Positions 7,981 through 17,393 of a stretch of DNA of 64,000 nt are shown here, in pieces. This DNA comes from an uncultured Muribaculaceae bacterium (lineage in GTDB: Bacteria; Bacteroidota; Bacteroidia; Bacteroidales; Muribaculaceae). The first letter of the stretch is position 1. Each line of letters begins with the position of its first letter. The DNA lies in NCBI GenBank assembly GCA_944320595.1, contig CALUIB010000014.1:16966-80965 (forward strand), given 5' to 3'. Below the pieces are notes generated by a model. It was not told the DNA's origin. It was given only the letters and a program-made list of their open reading frames with translations, and did no database searches. The translations under genes and the position numbers were made by a program.

Positions 7981-9378
7981 TTACTGGGCGATGGCTGCTA
8001 TGCGGCGTATTTTTGCCGGGATTTCGATGTTGTTGTTCACATTCTTGAACAATTCACTGCCCACGCCCACGGCGAATACCGGCACGAAATCGCCGGTGTG
8101 GTCGGTGGTAGTCCAGCCAATGCCAGTAAGGTGGTCGAGCGTGGAGAACACTTGCGACACAAATTCGTTGTAAGTGGCATAAAGCGTCTCGGTGTCATCG
8201 CTTTCATGCTCCACGAATGTCTTTTCAAACTTGTCGCGCAATTCCTCGTCTTGCTCCTTGCCCACGGTGATTGAGCCATATAATCCCAAGTTCTCCTTCA
8301 AATAAGCCTTCATGTCGTTCCATTTCACCTGTTTGCCCGATTCTATTAGGCTCTTGCAATACCTCTCGAACATCTCAATCGACACTCGCTGGTAATCCAT
8401 GTTTTTCAGGTTGATGTCTTCGGGGCCGTCTTCCACGCCCATCTGCATTCCGCCGGTGTTGTGGTCGGCGGTGATTACGATAAGCGTTTCATCGGGGTGC
8501 TGCTTGTAGAAGTCGTACGCTATGCCGATGGCTTCGTTGAAGTTCAGTATCTCCTTCACCACAGCACCGCCGTCGTTGGCGTGTGCTGCCCAGTCGATAT
8601 TGCCACCTTCAATCATCATGAAGAATTTGTCGGGCGACACCCTCTTCAAGTGGTCTAAGCAGGCTTGCGTTATATATGGCAGGTGCAGGTTGGCATCGAT
8701 GCTGTCGATGGTGTAACCGAAGTGTTCGAGTGTCGGGTCGCCGTTCAGGAGCACAATCTTGTCTTTGCCCTTGCTTTGCTCGAATGCCTTGCGTCCTTCC
8801 ACCACAGTGTAGCCGTGCACGCGGAGCGAGTCAAGCAGCCCGGTGGCGTGGCCTTCGGCATCGGCCAGCCCACGCAATTTCGAGCCGACGAACATATCAT
8901 AGCCGCTGCGAGCCATGTCGAGCCCTATCTCGTAATACATACTGCGCGATGGCACGTGAGCGTAAAAAGCGCCTGGAGTGGCATCGTCGGGCGGCACCGA
9001 TGTACCTATAGCTATGCCGTAACCGCGTTTTTGCAATTCGGTGGCTATGCTATATACAGGTGCGCCGTCGGGGGTGACACCGAGCATACCGTTGTCGGTC
9101 TTATGGCCGGTTGAAAGGGCAGTTCCAGCAGCAGCCGAGTCGGTTATCTTGCGGTTGGCCGAGTAGGTCATTGCAAGCGACGAAACCGGGAACTGCATCA
9201 TTGGCAGCAGTTCATCGTTGCCAAGCACGGTGCGGTTGTAGGTTTGCGCCGTCATCACGTGCCCCATCCCCATCCCGTCTCCTATGAAGAAGAAGATATA
9301 CTTGGGGGCAGCCTGCTGGGCCGAAACCGCCAATGCAGCCGAAAGGCATACGATTAAAGAAAGTAATTTAGAGAACAT
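7981..9378 (-). CDS. Alkaline phosphatase (PhoA family)
   Basis: The product has 465 residues with a cleavable signal peptide (ending AVSAQQ). The family motifs are present in order: FIGDGMGMGH (metal-binding Asp), TDSAAAGTALSTG (nucleophilic Ser in DSAA, about residue 82), ITADHNTGGM and TTDHTGDFVPVFAVG (zinc ligands). It hydrolyses phosphomonoesters in the periplasm. No Pho-box-like site was identified. A strong hairpin follows the stop, and the next gene upstream is the GH3 gene, 22 bp away, so the two may be co-transcribed. Confidence 0.93.
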   Translation of the reverse strand: MFSKLLSLIVCLSAALAVSAQQAAPKYIFFFIGDGMGMGHVMTAQTYNRTVLGNDELLPMMQFPVSSLAMTYSANRKITDSAAAGTALSTGHKTDNGMLGVTPDGAPVYSIATELQKRGYGIAIGTSVPPDDATPGAFYAHVPSRSMYYEIGLDMARSGYDMFVGSKLRGLADAEGHATGLLDSLRVHGYTVVEGRKAFEQSKGKDKIVLLNGDPTLEHFGYTIDSIDANLHLPYITQACLDHLKRVSPDKFFMMIEGGNIDWAAHANDGGAVVKEILNFNEAIGIAYDFYKQHPDETLIVITADHNTGGMQMGVEDGPEDINLKNMDYQRVSIEMFERYCKSLIESGKQVKWNDMKAYLKENLGLYGSITVGKEQDEELRDKFEKTFVEHESDDTETLYATYNEFVSQVFSTLDHLTGIGWTTTDHTGDFVPVFAVGVGSELFKNVNNNIEIPAKIRRIAAIAQ

Positions 9379-9400
9379 AGTCGTAATCGTGTTTTTTTAT

Positions 9401-10927
9401 TTATAGTTCATTGTTCATTTCAAGCATTTGCGATATTATGGCGCGGTCGTTGCTCAGGCGCGGCACCTTGCGCTGGCCGCCACGCTTGCCTGTCGAGGCC
9501 AGCCAGCGGTCAAACAGCCCTTGCCCGGCTACTGTCACCTCGGGGCCGTCGAGGAAAATGTCTTTTGCACGTTTCGCCTCATAGTCGCTGTTTAGCTCCT
9601 TCAAGTGCGCGTCTAACCGCGAGGCAAACTGTTGCAGGTCTCCAGGCCGACGGGCAAACTCCACAAGCCATTGGTGGCGACCATGGTGACCCTCGGTTGC
9701 AAACACGGGGGCTGCCGTGTAATCGCGCACCTCGGCCCCAGTGTCGCGGCAGGCACGTTTCATGGCCTCGTCGGCATTATACACCATTAGTTCCTCGCCG
9801 AATGCGTTGATGTAATGGCGTGTGCGCCCCGCTATTTTTATTTTCACCGGGGCAGTCTGTTCCACCCTCACCGTGTCGCCTATCTTGTAACGCCACAGCC
9901 CGTTGTTTGCCGTTATTACAAGGGCATAAGTCCGCCCCTTTTCCACCTCCCACAGCGGCAGCACACGTGGATTGTCGCTGTCGGCATCTTCTATGGGGAT
10001 AAATTCGTAGAACACCCCAACGTCGAGCAGCAGCATCATGGCATTGCTTTCCCACGACGACTGCACGGCAAAGAATCCTTCCGAGGCATTATAAGTCTCA
10101 AGGTAGTGCATCCGCGCCGGGTCGCACAGCCGGGCGTAACGGTCGCGGTAAGGTTCAAAGCTGATGCCTCCGTGGAAAAACACTTCGAGGTGCGGCCACA
10201 CATCATGTATGCACGTGGCACCCTTGCGGCGCAGCACCTCTTCGAGCACCGTCATGAACCACGACGGCACACCCGAAATGTTGGTGATGTCCTCGTCCAC
10301 GCTGCTTTCCACCAATGCAGGCAGTTTCTTTTCCCAATCGGCCATAAGGGCTATCTGTTTCCGTGGCACACGCACGAGGTTGGCAATGGGATTGATGTTC
10401 TCAATGAGGTTGGCCGACAGGTCTCCCACCCTTACGCCCGGTTTCAGTTTCAGCTCGTTGGCGAAACTGCCGCCAAGAATGAACGCTTTCCCCGAGAATA
10501 TGCGGCTGCCAGGATTGAGGTTTAGGTAATGCGCCACCGTGTCGAAACCTCCCTGATAGTGGCACAGCCGCAGCGACTCGTCGGTGACGGGAATGTATTT
10601 GCTCTTGCCGTCGCTCGTTCCCGACGATTGCGCAAATCGCCGGGTCACACCGCGCCACAGCACATTTTTCTCGCCTGCCACCATGCGCATTATGGCGGGT
10701 TTCAGGTCTTCGTATGTGTGCAGCGGCACCCGTTCCTTGAATTCGGGGTAGGTGAGGCTGTCGATAAATTTATATTTCTGCCCGATTTCGGTAAAGCTCG
10801 CCTGCCCTATAAGCGAATACAGCTGTTCGCGTTGCACCACGTCGCCATAGTCGATGAACCGCACCGACCGGCGTATGCGGTTTTCAAACAACGGCCTTAC
10901 CAAGGGCGTAAAATCAAGCATCTTCAA
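9401..10927 (-). CDS. GH3 auxin-responsive-promoter family protein (acyl-adenylate type)
   Basis: The product has 508 residues, the typical length for bacterial GH3 proteins. The adenylation motif SSGTSDGKSKYIPV lies near residue 90, and downstream blocks YNASEGFFAVQ and LWRYKIGDTVRV match the ATP/acyl-binding motifs of the firefly-luciferase superfamily. It would activate a carboxylic acid with ATP, possibly joining it to an amine; the substrate in bacteria is unknown. No signal peptide is seen. It is divergent from the membrane sulfatase gene at 11087. Confidence 0.88.
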   Translation of the reverse strand: MKMLDFTPLVRPLFENRIRRSVRFIDYGDVVQREQLYSLIGQASFTEIGQKYKFIDSLTYPEFKERVPLHTYEDLKPAIMRMVAGEKNVLWRGVTRRFAQSSGTSDGKSKYIPVTDESLRLCHYQGGFDTVAHYLNLNPGSRIFSGKAFILGGSFANELKLKPGVRVGDLSANLIENINPIANLVRVPRKQIALMADWEKKLPALVESSVDEDITNISGVPSWFMTVLEEVLRRKGATCIHDVWPHLEVFFHGGISFEPYRDRYARLCDPARMHYLETYNASEGFFAVQSSWESNAMMLLLDVGVFYEFIPIEDADSDNPRVLPLWEVEKGRTYALVITANNGLWRYKIGDTVRVEQTAPVKIKIAGRTRHYINAFGEELMVYNADEAMKRACRDTGAEVRDYTAAPVFATEGHHGRHQWLVEFARRPGDLQQFASRLDAHLKELNSDYEAKRAKDIFLDGPEVTVAGQGLFDRWLASTGKRGGQRKVPRLSNDRAIISQMLEMNNEL

Positions 10928-11047
10928 AACTTTAATTCAATCTCTACAAAGTTACATTTTTTGCCAGCAATGGCTGTAACAAAAGCAATAATATTTTTAC
11001 CCGCACAAAAAAACCGCCAAACTTCGCTTACTTCGGGTTTTCGTGAG

Positions 11048-11055
11048 TAAATTTG
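11048..11055 (+). promoter_or_regulatory. -7 box TAAATTTG for the membrane sulfatase gene
   Basis: TAAATTTG lies 31 bp before the ATG at 11087. No clear -33 TTTG is seen. Confidence 0.5.
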
Positions 11056-11086
11056 CACTCTTGTATTAATCAACTGTGTACAAAAA

Positions 11087-13030
11087 ATGGTATTGCCGTA
11101 TAAAAAATTTTCCCACTCGCCAATTGGCAGCATGGTGTGCAACATCGTGCTATCATATATCGTGTTCTTCATTGCCCGCGTGATATTTTTCGCGGCCAAC
11201 AGCAGCTATTTCATCGACTACATGTCGTGGCCGCTGCTGTGGGATATGCTGCAAGGGGCGTTGATGTTCGACACGTCGGCGATAGTATATTGCAACCTGC
11301 TCTACATAGTGATGGCACTCTTTCCCCTGCACTTCAAGGAGAATGCGACATACTACCGTGTCACGAAGTGGACGTGGGTAGCGCTCAACGCTGTGGCACT
11401 GGCGGCCAATATGGCCGACACGGTTTACTTCCGTTTCACCGGGCGGCGCACCACAGCCACCGTGTTCAGCGAATTTGGCAACGAAGACAACCTGTTGTCG
11501 ATAGTGCTTGAGGAGGTAGCCATGCACTGGTGGTTATTGGTGGTTTTCGCCCTGCTGGTGTGGGGAATGGCCCGTCTATACCGCACTCCGCAGCCGCAAC
11601 CGCTCAGTGGCAGGCTGCTGCGCTACTATGCAACCCGGCTGGCGGCATTGGTGGTGGCCGCGCCGCTGTGCATCTTCGGCATACGCGGCGGCATAGGCTC
11701 CGCGGTGCGCCCCATCACCATCAGCAATGCCAACCAGTATGTCAACCGCCCTGTCGAGGCAGCCGTGGTGCTCAACACGCCATTCTCCATAATACGCACC
11801 ATAGGTAAAAAGCCGTTTGAAGTGCCACAATACATGGCCAATGACGAGATGCAACGGCTATTCAACCCGGTACACACGCCTGCCGACACCGTCACATTCA
11901 AGCCAAAGAACGTAGTGGTGATGATAATAGAAAGTTTCGGCAAGGAATACATCGGCAGCCTCAACCGCGACCTGCAAGGATATGAAGGGTTCACCCCGTT
12001 CACCGACGAGCTTGTTTCACGCTCGCTCACCTTCGGCCACAGCTATTCCAACGGGCGCAAGAGCATCGACGGGATGCCATCGGTGCTCTCGGGCATACCC
12101 ATGTTTATCGAACCGTTCTTCCTCACCCCGGCATCGCTCAACAATGTGTCGGGCTTGGCTGGCGAACTTGGCAAGAAAGGGTATGAAACGGCGTTCTTCC
12201 ACGGCGCACCCAACGGGTCGATGGGTTTCCAGGCATTTGCCCGTGCCACTGGCTTCAAGGAATACTACGGGAAAACAGAATATGAACGCGAGGAGGGAAG
12301 CGGCGACTTCGACGGCACGTGGGCTATATGGGACGAGCCATTCATGCAATACTACTGCCGCGTGATGGGGCGTATGCGCGAGCCGTTCATGACGGCCCTG
12401 TTCACAGCCTCGTCGCACCACCCGTTTGTCATACCACAAGAATACAGCGACTCATTCCCCGAGGGCAAGCAGCCCATACACAAGTGCATACGCTACACCG
12501 ACCATGCCCTGCGCCGTTTCTTCGAGTCGGCTCGGCGCGAACCATGGTTTGCCAACACACTATTCGTGATAACAGCCGACCACACCAACCAGTCGGACAT
12601 GGCCCGCTACCAGACCGACCTTGGGCTGTTTGAAGTGCCGGTGATATTCTACGCCCCCGGCGACAGCACCCTGACAGGGCTGCGCAACGACGTGATAGCA
12701 CAGCAAATCGACATCATGCCCACCGTGCTCGGTTACCTTGGATATGACCTCCCGTATGTGGCATTTGGCTGCGACCTGCTCTCCACGCCGCCCACAGAGA
12801 CATTCGCCGTCAATTACAACGGAATTTACCAGTATGTGAAAGGCAATTACCTGATGCAATTCGACGGCAGCAAGCCCACTGCCATGTACAGGTTCCGTGA
12901 AGACCAGTTGCTAAAGCACAACCTCCTTACCGATGCCCCTGCCGACACCGTGGCCATCATGGAAAACGAGCTGAAAGCCATAATACAGCAATATATGCAG
13001 CGCATGAACAGCAACCGACTTGTGCCGTAA
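11087..13030 (+). CDS. LTA-synthase/sulfatase-type membrane transferase
   Basis: The product has 647 residues. Several transmembrane segments occupy about residues 15-215, followed by a large periplasmic alkaline-phosphatase-fold domain. Its motifs are VVMIIESFGKEY (metal-binding Glu), SNGRKSIDGMPSVLSG (probable Ser nucleophile where LtaS has Thr) and VITADHTN (metal ligands). The family moves phosphoglycerol or phosphoethanolamine groups, or hydrolyses sulfate or phosphate esters, at the outer face of the membrane. In a Gram-negative organism the target is probably lipid A or another glycan; this is inference. A terminator follows at 13076-13118. Confidence 0.85.
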   Translation: MVLPYKKFSHSPIGSMVCNIVLSYIVFFIARVIFFAANSSYFIDYMSWPLLWDMLQGALMFDTSAIVYCNLLYIVMALFPLHFKENATYYRVTKWTWVALNAVALAANMADTVYFRFTGRRTTATVFSEFGNEDNLLSIVLEEVAMHWWLLVVFALLVWGMARLYRTPQPQPLSGRLLRYYATRLAALVVAAPLCIFGIRGGIGSAVRPITISNANQYVNRPVEAAVVLNTPFSIIRTIGKKPFEVPQYMANDEMQRLFNPVHTPADTVTFKPKNVVVMIIESFGKEYIGSLNRDLQGYEGFTPFTDELVSRSLTFGHSYSNGRKSIDGMPSVLSGIPMFIEPFFLTPASLNNVSGLAGELGKKGYETAFFHGAPNGSMGFQAFARATGFKEYYGKTEYEREEGSGDFDGTWAIWDEPFMQYYCRVMGRMREPFMTALFTASSHHPFVIPQEYSDSFPEGKQPIHKCIRYTDHALRRFFESARREPWFANTLFVITADHTNQSDMARYQTDLGLFEVPVIFYAPGDSTLTGLRNDVIAQQIDIMPTVLGYLGYDLPYVAFGCDLLSTPPTETFAVNYNGIYQYVKGNYLMQFDGSKPTAMYRFREDQLLKHNLLTDAPADTVAIMENELKAIIQQYMQRMNSNRLVP

Positions 13031-13075
13031 ATAATTGTGTAATGCACTTATTGCCACTAAATTGCAACCATAACT

Positions 13076-13118
13076 GCGCCACTGCCACACACCACGCGAC
13101 AGTGGCGTAGGCTTTTTT
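13076..13118 (+). terminator. Intrinsic terminator after the membrane transferase gene
   Basis: CGCCACTG (13077-13084) pairs with CAGTGGCG (13100-13107), followed by TAGGCTTTTTT. Confidence 0.7.
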
Positions 13119-13154
13119 AAATGCTTACAGGCACGTTAAGTCACGATTTATGTA

Positions 13155-13162
13155 TAAATTTG
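13155..13162 (+). promoter_or_regulatory. -7 box TAAATTTG for dapB
   Basis: TAAATTTG is 31 bp before the dapB start and downstream of a terminator, so it is a likely promoter of the dapB-lepB-wbqC operon. Confidence 0.5.
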
Positions 13163-13193
13163 CACGACAAGACAAGTATTTGAAACAGAGACA

Positions 13194-13913
13194 ATGAAAA
13201 TAGCACTTATAGGATATGGGAAGATGGGTCATGCCATCGAAAAATTCGCCCGCGCCCGCAGACACGAAATTGTGAGCATCATTGATATTGACAATCAGGA
13301 CGACTTCGGCTCGCCGCAATTCGGCAGTGCCGACGTGGCCATAGAGTTTACCACCCCGGGAACAGCCTACGACAATTGCCTGCGAGCATTACAGGCCGGC
13401 GTGAAGGTGGTATCGGGCAGCACTGGCTGGACCGAGCGCATTCCGCAACTCAAGGATGCGATGGCCGGCAACCCATCGGCGACATTCTTCTACTCGTCGA
13501 ATTACAGCATAGGAGTGAACATACTGTTTGCCGTGAACAAGTACCTTGCCCGGCTGATGAACGACTTTGGCCAATATGACGTGGAAATGAAGGAGATACA
13601 CCACATCCACAAGCTCGACCACCCAAGCGGAACGGCAATAACCCTTGCCAACGGCATCATCGAGAACCTTGACAGGAAAACGGCATGGACTGAAAACGAA
13701 AACCACAGTGCCAACGAATTACTCATAGAGCACGAACGTGTGGGCGAAGTTCCCGGCACACATATCATAAGGTACAAATCGCCAGTTGACGAAATAACCA
13801 TCTCGCACGAGGCATTCAGCCGCGACGGTTTCGCACTCGGAGCCGTGGTGGCAGCAGAATGGCTGCACGACAAGACCGGGTTTCTGGGCATGGACGATAT
13901 GCTGAAATTCTGA
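13194..13913 (+). CDS. dapB: 4-hydroxy-tetrahydrodipicolinate reductase
   Basis: The product has 239 residues. An N-terminal NAD(P)-binding fold starts IALIGYGKMGH, with IEFTTPGTAYDN next; the catalytic and substrate block HHIHKLDHPSGTA follows near residue 135. It reduces the dihydrodipicolinate precursor in the diaminopimelate/lysine branch, which feeds peptidoglycan. It lies 22 bp upstream of lepB in the same operon. Confidence 0.95.
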   Translation: MKIALIGYGKMGHAIEKFARARRHEIVSIIDIDNQDDFGSPQFGSADVAIEFTTPGTAYDNCLRALQAGVKVVSGSTGWTERIPQLKDAMAGNPSATFFYSSNYSIGVNILFAVNKYLARLMNDFGQYDVEMKEIHHIHKLDHPSGTAITLANGIIENLDRKTAWTENENHSANELLIEHERVGEVPGTHIIRYKSPVDEITISHEAFSRDGFALGAVVAAEWLHDKTGFLGMDDMLKF

Positions 13914-13935
13914 CACCACTCATCCACAAATAAAA

Positions 13936-15390
13936 ATGAACGACAATAATCACGACCTACAACAAAACCCGCGCGGCGGCTCGCTCATGCAGCGGCTTGC
14001 ACGCGTGAAACGTACACGGTGGATACGCTTTGGCATCGTGGCCGCCATATTCGTGGCATGGGTAATATGGCTCGGCTCGTGGTGGGTGATACTCTTCCTG
14101 CCACTGCTTGCCGACATTTACCTCACCCAATATATACCTTGGACTTGGTGGAAACGCAGCAAGAACCGAACCGTGCGCTACATAATGGGTTGGGTGGACG
14201 CAATTGTTTACGCCCTTGTGCTGGTTTACTTCATATTCATCTACATAGGCCAAAACTACCAAATACCGTCATCGTCGCTCGAAAAAACATTACTCGTGGG
14301 AGACTACCTGTGGGTCAACAAGATGATATACGGACCACGTGTGCCCAACACGCCGCTGCACTTCCCATTGGCGCAGCACACCATCCCAGTACTTAATTGC
14401 AAGTCATACATCGACTGGCCGCAATGGGATTACCACCGCTTGAAAGGTTTCCGAAACGTAGAACTTTACGACATAGTGGTGTTCAACTATCCTGCCGGCG
14501 ACACGGTGGCACTGAAAGTGCAGAACCCCGACTACTACACACTGTGCGAGATAGAACCGGGCGGACGGGCTGCCATCTGGAACAACAAGGCAAAATATGG
14601 CGACGTGATTTACCGCCCTGTGGATCGTCGTGAAAATTACGTGAAACGTTGCGTGGGGCTGCCGGGAAACACATTACAGATAAAAAACAATATAATCTAC
14701 CTCGACGGCAAGCCGCTCAAAGAGCCTAAGAATGTACAGTACAATTATTACGTGCAGACCGACGGGCGAGCCATCGACCAGGCCACGTGGGACCTGCTCG
14801 GAATAAGCCGCGACGACCAAATGGTGGTGCCAATCACCATGCCGCAAGAAAAACTCGGAGCCATGAGCATGGGGCTGACGGTAAACCCCGACGGCTCAGT
14901 GCCGCCAGTGTACCAATTGCCGCTGACAGCCGATATGCGCGACAAGATGAAAAAGATTTCATGGATTGTAAACGTGATTCCCACCCCCACGAGGGAAATG
15001 ATAAATGTGTACCCTATAACACACGATTATGGCTGGACGCGAGCCGACTACGGCCCAGTGTGGATACCCAAGAAGGGTGAAAGCATTGACCTGACACTCG
15101 ACAACCTGCCAATATACGAACGTGCGATAAAGAACTACGAAGGGAACTCGCTGGAAGTGCGCGATGGCAAAATCTACATCAACGGCGAAGCCGCCACACG
15201 GTACACCTTCAAAATGGACTATTACTGGATGATGGGCGACAACCGCGATATGTCGGCCGACTCGCGATACTGGGGATTCGTACCCGAAGACCATATAGTG
15301 GGTTCGCCAATGTTTGTCATCCTGTCAATCGACAAGGACAAGGGAATACGCTGGAACCGTTTCTTCGCCGATGCCAACCCCGACAAATAA
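13936..15390 (+). CDS. lepB: Signal peptidase I, long Bacteroidetes form
   Basis: The product has 484 residues, much longer than E. coli LepB because of inserts between the conserved boxes. There are three hydrophobic segments in the first 105 residues. The catalytic Ser is in IPSSSLEKTLL (Ser114, immediately before the hydrophobic residue as in SGSMxPTL), the catalytic Lys is in ENYVKRCVGLPGN (Lys237), and the C-terminal box MMGDNRDMSADSRYWG begins near residue 432. It removes signal peptides from exported proteins at the inner membrane. The last 20 bp overlap the wbqC-like gene. Confidence 0.93.
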   Translation: MNDNNHDLQQNPRGGSLMQRLARVKRTRWIRFGIVAAIFVAWVIWLGSWWVILFLPLLADIYLTQYIPWTWWKRSKNRTVRYIMGWVDAIVYALVLVYFIFIYIGQNYQIPSSSLEKTLLVGDYLWVNKMIYGPRVPNTPLHFPLAQHTIPVLNCKSYIDWPQWDYHRLKGFRNVELYDIVVFNYPAGDTVALKVQNPDYYTLCEIEPGGRAAIWNNKAKYGDVIYRPVDRRENYVKRCVGLPGNTLQIKNNIIYLDGKPLKEPKNVQYNYYVQTDGRAIDQATWDLLGISRDDQMVVPITMPQEKLGAMSMGLTVNPDGSVPPVYQLPLTADMRDKMKKISWIVNVIPTPTREMINVYPITHDYGWTRADYGPVWIPKKGESIDLTLDNLPIYERAIKNYEGNSLEVRDGKIYINGEAATRYTFKMDYYWMMGDNRDMSADSRYWGFVPEDHIVGSPMFVILSIDKDKGIRWNRFFADANPDK

Positions 15391-16036
15391 CCCCGACTGT
15401 GCCGCCGTGTTCGGCTCGGCTTATATGGGCAACGTGAGGTATTATGCCGCCATGCTGGCAGCAGGCGGCGGCATAGCCATCGACACCGATGAACATATAG
15501 GCAAAAGCGCATGGATGCACAACCATTGCCGCATAATGGGAGCCAACGGGCCACAAGTGCTAACGGTGCCGGTGGAACACATAGGCACCACAGGCCAAAT
15601 ACTGATGCGCGACTTGCACATAGCCGAACATGGCGACTGGAGGCGCGTACACTGGGGGGCAATATTCTCGGCATACGGCAAGACCCCATTCTTTGAATAC
15701 GTGGCCGATGACCTGAAAGCCGTTTACGACCGGCAACATAAGTGGCTGATTGATTTCAACATGGAGCTGCACCAGGTGATAGTGGAGTTCCTCGACCTGC
15801 CCATCAACGCCGTTGCCGCGCCAATAGGGGGAAACATTGCCAAGTCCACTGCCGACTGGCGCGGAAAGATAGGCGGCAAACGGCCAGACGCGGCACAGTG
15901 CATCGCCAATGTTCCTTATTACAACATTTGGGCAGCCAGGCATGGTTTCATCCCGGCATTGAGCATAATCGACCTGCTGATGAACTGCGGGCGAGAAAGC
16001 ATTTTCACACTGACAGAAATGTCAGGCACCATATAA
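15371..16036 (+). CDS. WbqC-like family protein
   Basis: The product has 221 residues from the ATG at 15371, which overlaps the end of lepB by 20 bp. It shows the family opening FGSAYMGNVRYYAAML and the central block WRRVHWGAIFSAYGKTPFFE. WbqC-like proteins occur in polysaccharide and O-antigen loci; their reaction is not settled. Here the gene is fixed in a housekeeping operon with lepB, so it may not be tied to one glycan cluster. No signal peptide is seen. Confidence 0.85.
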   Translation: MPTPTNNPDCAAVFGSAYMGNVRYYAAMLAAGGGIAIDTDEHIGKSAWMHNHCRIMGANGPQVLTVPVEHIGTTGQILMRDLHIAEHGDWRRVHWGAIFSAYGKTPFFEYVADDLKAVYDRQHKWLIDFNMELHQVIVEFLDLPINAVAAPIGGNIAKSTADWRGKIGGKRPDAAQCIANVPYYNIWAARHGFIPALSIIDLLMNCGRESIFTLTEMSGTI

Positions 16037-16043
16037 TTATGCG

Positions 16044-16075
16044 GTAGAGGCGATGTGTGCACACATCGCCTCTAC
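16044..16075. repeat. Perfect 32-bp palindrome between convergent genes
   Basis: GTAGAGGCGATGTGTG is followed directly by its exact reverse complement CACACATCGCCTCTAC. It lies between the convergent wbqC-like and epimerase genes and has no T-tract. Its outer GTAGAG/CTCTAC ends resemble those of two imperfect hairpins at 27642-27669 and 59253-59280. Confidence 0.9.
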
Positions 16076-16088
16076 TGTCACCCAGCCA

Positions 16089-16967
16089 TCACAGGATGGT
16101 TATGCTGTATGATACCGAGAAACGCTCGCCGGGTTGCAGGTGCTGCATCCAGTCTTTTTCGCCGAAGTCGCCGGTGAAGTGTTCGCGGTCGCAACGCCCA
16201 TACCACGGCTCGATGCACACAAATGGCGCATAGCCGCCACGCGCGGGCGACCACAAGCCCACCACAGGAGCCTCGAAACCGACCTTGACGTATGGCCTGC
16301 GCTGGCGGTCGCACAGCTCCACGCAATGCACCTGGCTATTCTCCAGCACCAAGGCATCGCCGTCGAATGTATTCCTCGTTATTGGCAGGAAACCTCCATC
16401 GGTCGCCAATTCCGCTTTTCCCTGTTTCAAGCACCCCTTTTCCCCGATAAGCGACAAGTCGCACACATCGCCACTTGCATCGAGCCTGAAGTAGCCTTGC
16501 ACGTCAGCCTCGGGGTCGTAATCCTTGTAGTTAAATGCCGGGTGCGCACCTATCTGGAAGTGCAGCACCTCGCCGCCTGCCGACGGATTGTCCACCTGCC
16601 ACAGCACTTGCAGCGTGTCGCCCTGCAAGCGGTAGCCTATTTCAAGCACAAAGTCGCAAGGAAACAGGCGGCGGCTCTCGTCGCTGCTTTCAAGCCTGAA
16701 CCGTGCCTCGGTGCCGTCGTTGGCCACGCACTTGAAATCCATGTCGCGGGCAAACCCATGCTGCGACATTGCATATTCATGCCCACCAAGGCGGTAACGC
16801 CCATCCCACACGCTGCCCACTATGGGGAACAGCACAGGCGAACGGCGTTTCCAATAGGACGGGTCGCCATGCCACAAGTATTCGCGTCCACCGCGCATTA
16901 TGCTCTGCAATTCGGCACCATGCTCCGCGATGCCCACGGTCAATAATTCATTTGAAATGGTTTCCAT
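16089..16967 (-). CDS. Aldose 1-epimerase family protein (LacX-like)
   Basis: The product has 292 residues without a signal peptide. The opening blocks AEHGAELQSI and LFPIVGSVWDGRY, the central GAHPAFNY with a catalytic-type His, and CIEPWYGRCD are typical of the LacX-type branch of galactose mutarotases. It probably interconverts sugar anomers in the cytoplasm; the substrate is unknown. It has its own promoter (minus-strand TAAATTTG at 17002-17009). Confidence 0.88.
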   Translation of the reverse strand: METISNELLTVGIAEHGAELQSIMRGGREYLWHGDPSYWKRRSPVLFPIVGSVWDGRYRLGGHEYAMSQHGFARDMDFKCVANDGTEARFRLESSDESRRLFPCDFVLEIGYRLQGDTLQVLWQVDNPSAGGEVLHFQIGAHPAFNYKDYDPEADVQGYFRLDASGDVCDLSLIGEKGCLKQGKAELATDGGFLPITRNTFDGDALVLENSQVHCVELCDRQRRPYVKVGFEAPVVGLWSPARGGYAPFVCIEPWYGRCDREHFTGDFGEKDWMQHLQPGERFSVSYSITIL

Positions 16968-17001
16968 GATAAACTCTTGTTATTATTGTATATACGTGCC
17001 G

Positions 17002-17009
17002 CAAATTTA
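17002..17009 (-). promoter_or_regulatory. -7 box TAAATTTG for the epimerase gene
   Basis: On the minus strand TAAATTTG precedes the ATG at 16967 by 34 bp. Confidence 0.5.
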
Positions 17010-17380
17010 CAAAAAAAGGATTGCGATGCCACACATTCAATGGCCGCAATCCAATTATTACATGAATTTTGTGTTTGTTCTCAACTTTTTAAAACTAAAG
17101 GCTTATTCGTTATTTGTAAGCCTCGGCGGATGTGTGGAAATACCACATAAACGCCCTAACAAAGAAATTTTTCATAATTAAAAGCGTCTTAATTAAAGCA
17201 AAAGCGTTTAAGCGTGTGTTCTCAAAATGTTATCTAATCTCTGATATTTTCAAGTGCAAATATCATGCAAAAATTTTATTTCACCAAATAATTATGCCAA
17301 AAAATCATGTTATGCAACATATATTCAAATTTCTGCCATATATTTTAGCTCATTAAAACAGCAACCATGACATTCTTAAT
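17010..17380. other. AT-rich intergenic region with two hairpins
   Basis: No gene is seen. There is an AGGCTTA/TAAGCCT hairpin near 17099-17123 and an imperfect one near 17127-17157 (ATGTGTGG/CCACAT inside GGCG/CGCC). Further on, AAAAGCGT-type words repeat at 17178-17220 and are followed by GTTCTCAAA, a combination also found in the candidate small RNA near 7640-7660. It may be a leader or RNA gene. Confidence 0.35.
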
Positions 17381-17388
17381 TATCTTTG
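17381..17388 (+). promoter_or_regulatory. -7 box TATCTTTG almost touching the GT11 start codon
   Basis: TATCTTTG ends 5 bp before the ATG at 17394. With the usual start site a few bases after the box, the transcript would be leaderless or nearly so. No -33 TTTG is visible, so this remains tentative. Confidence 0.4.
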
Positions 17389-17393
17389 CAAGT

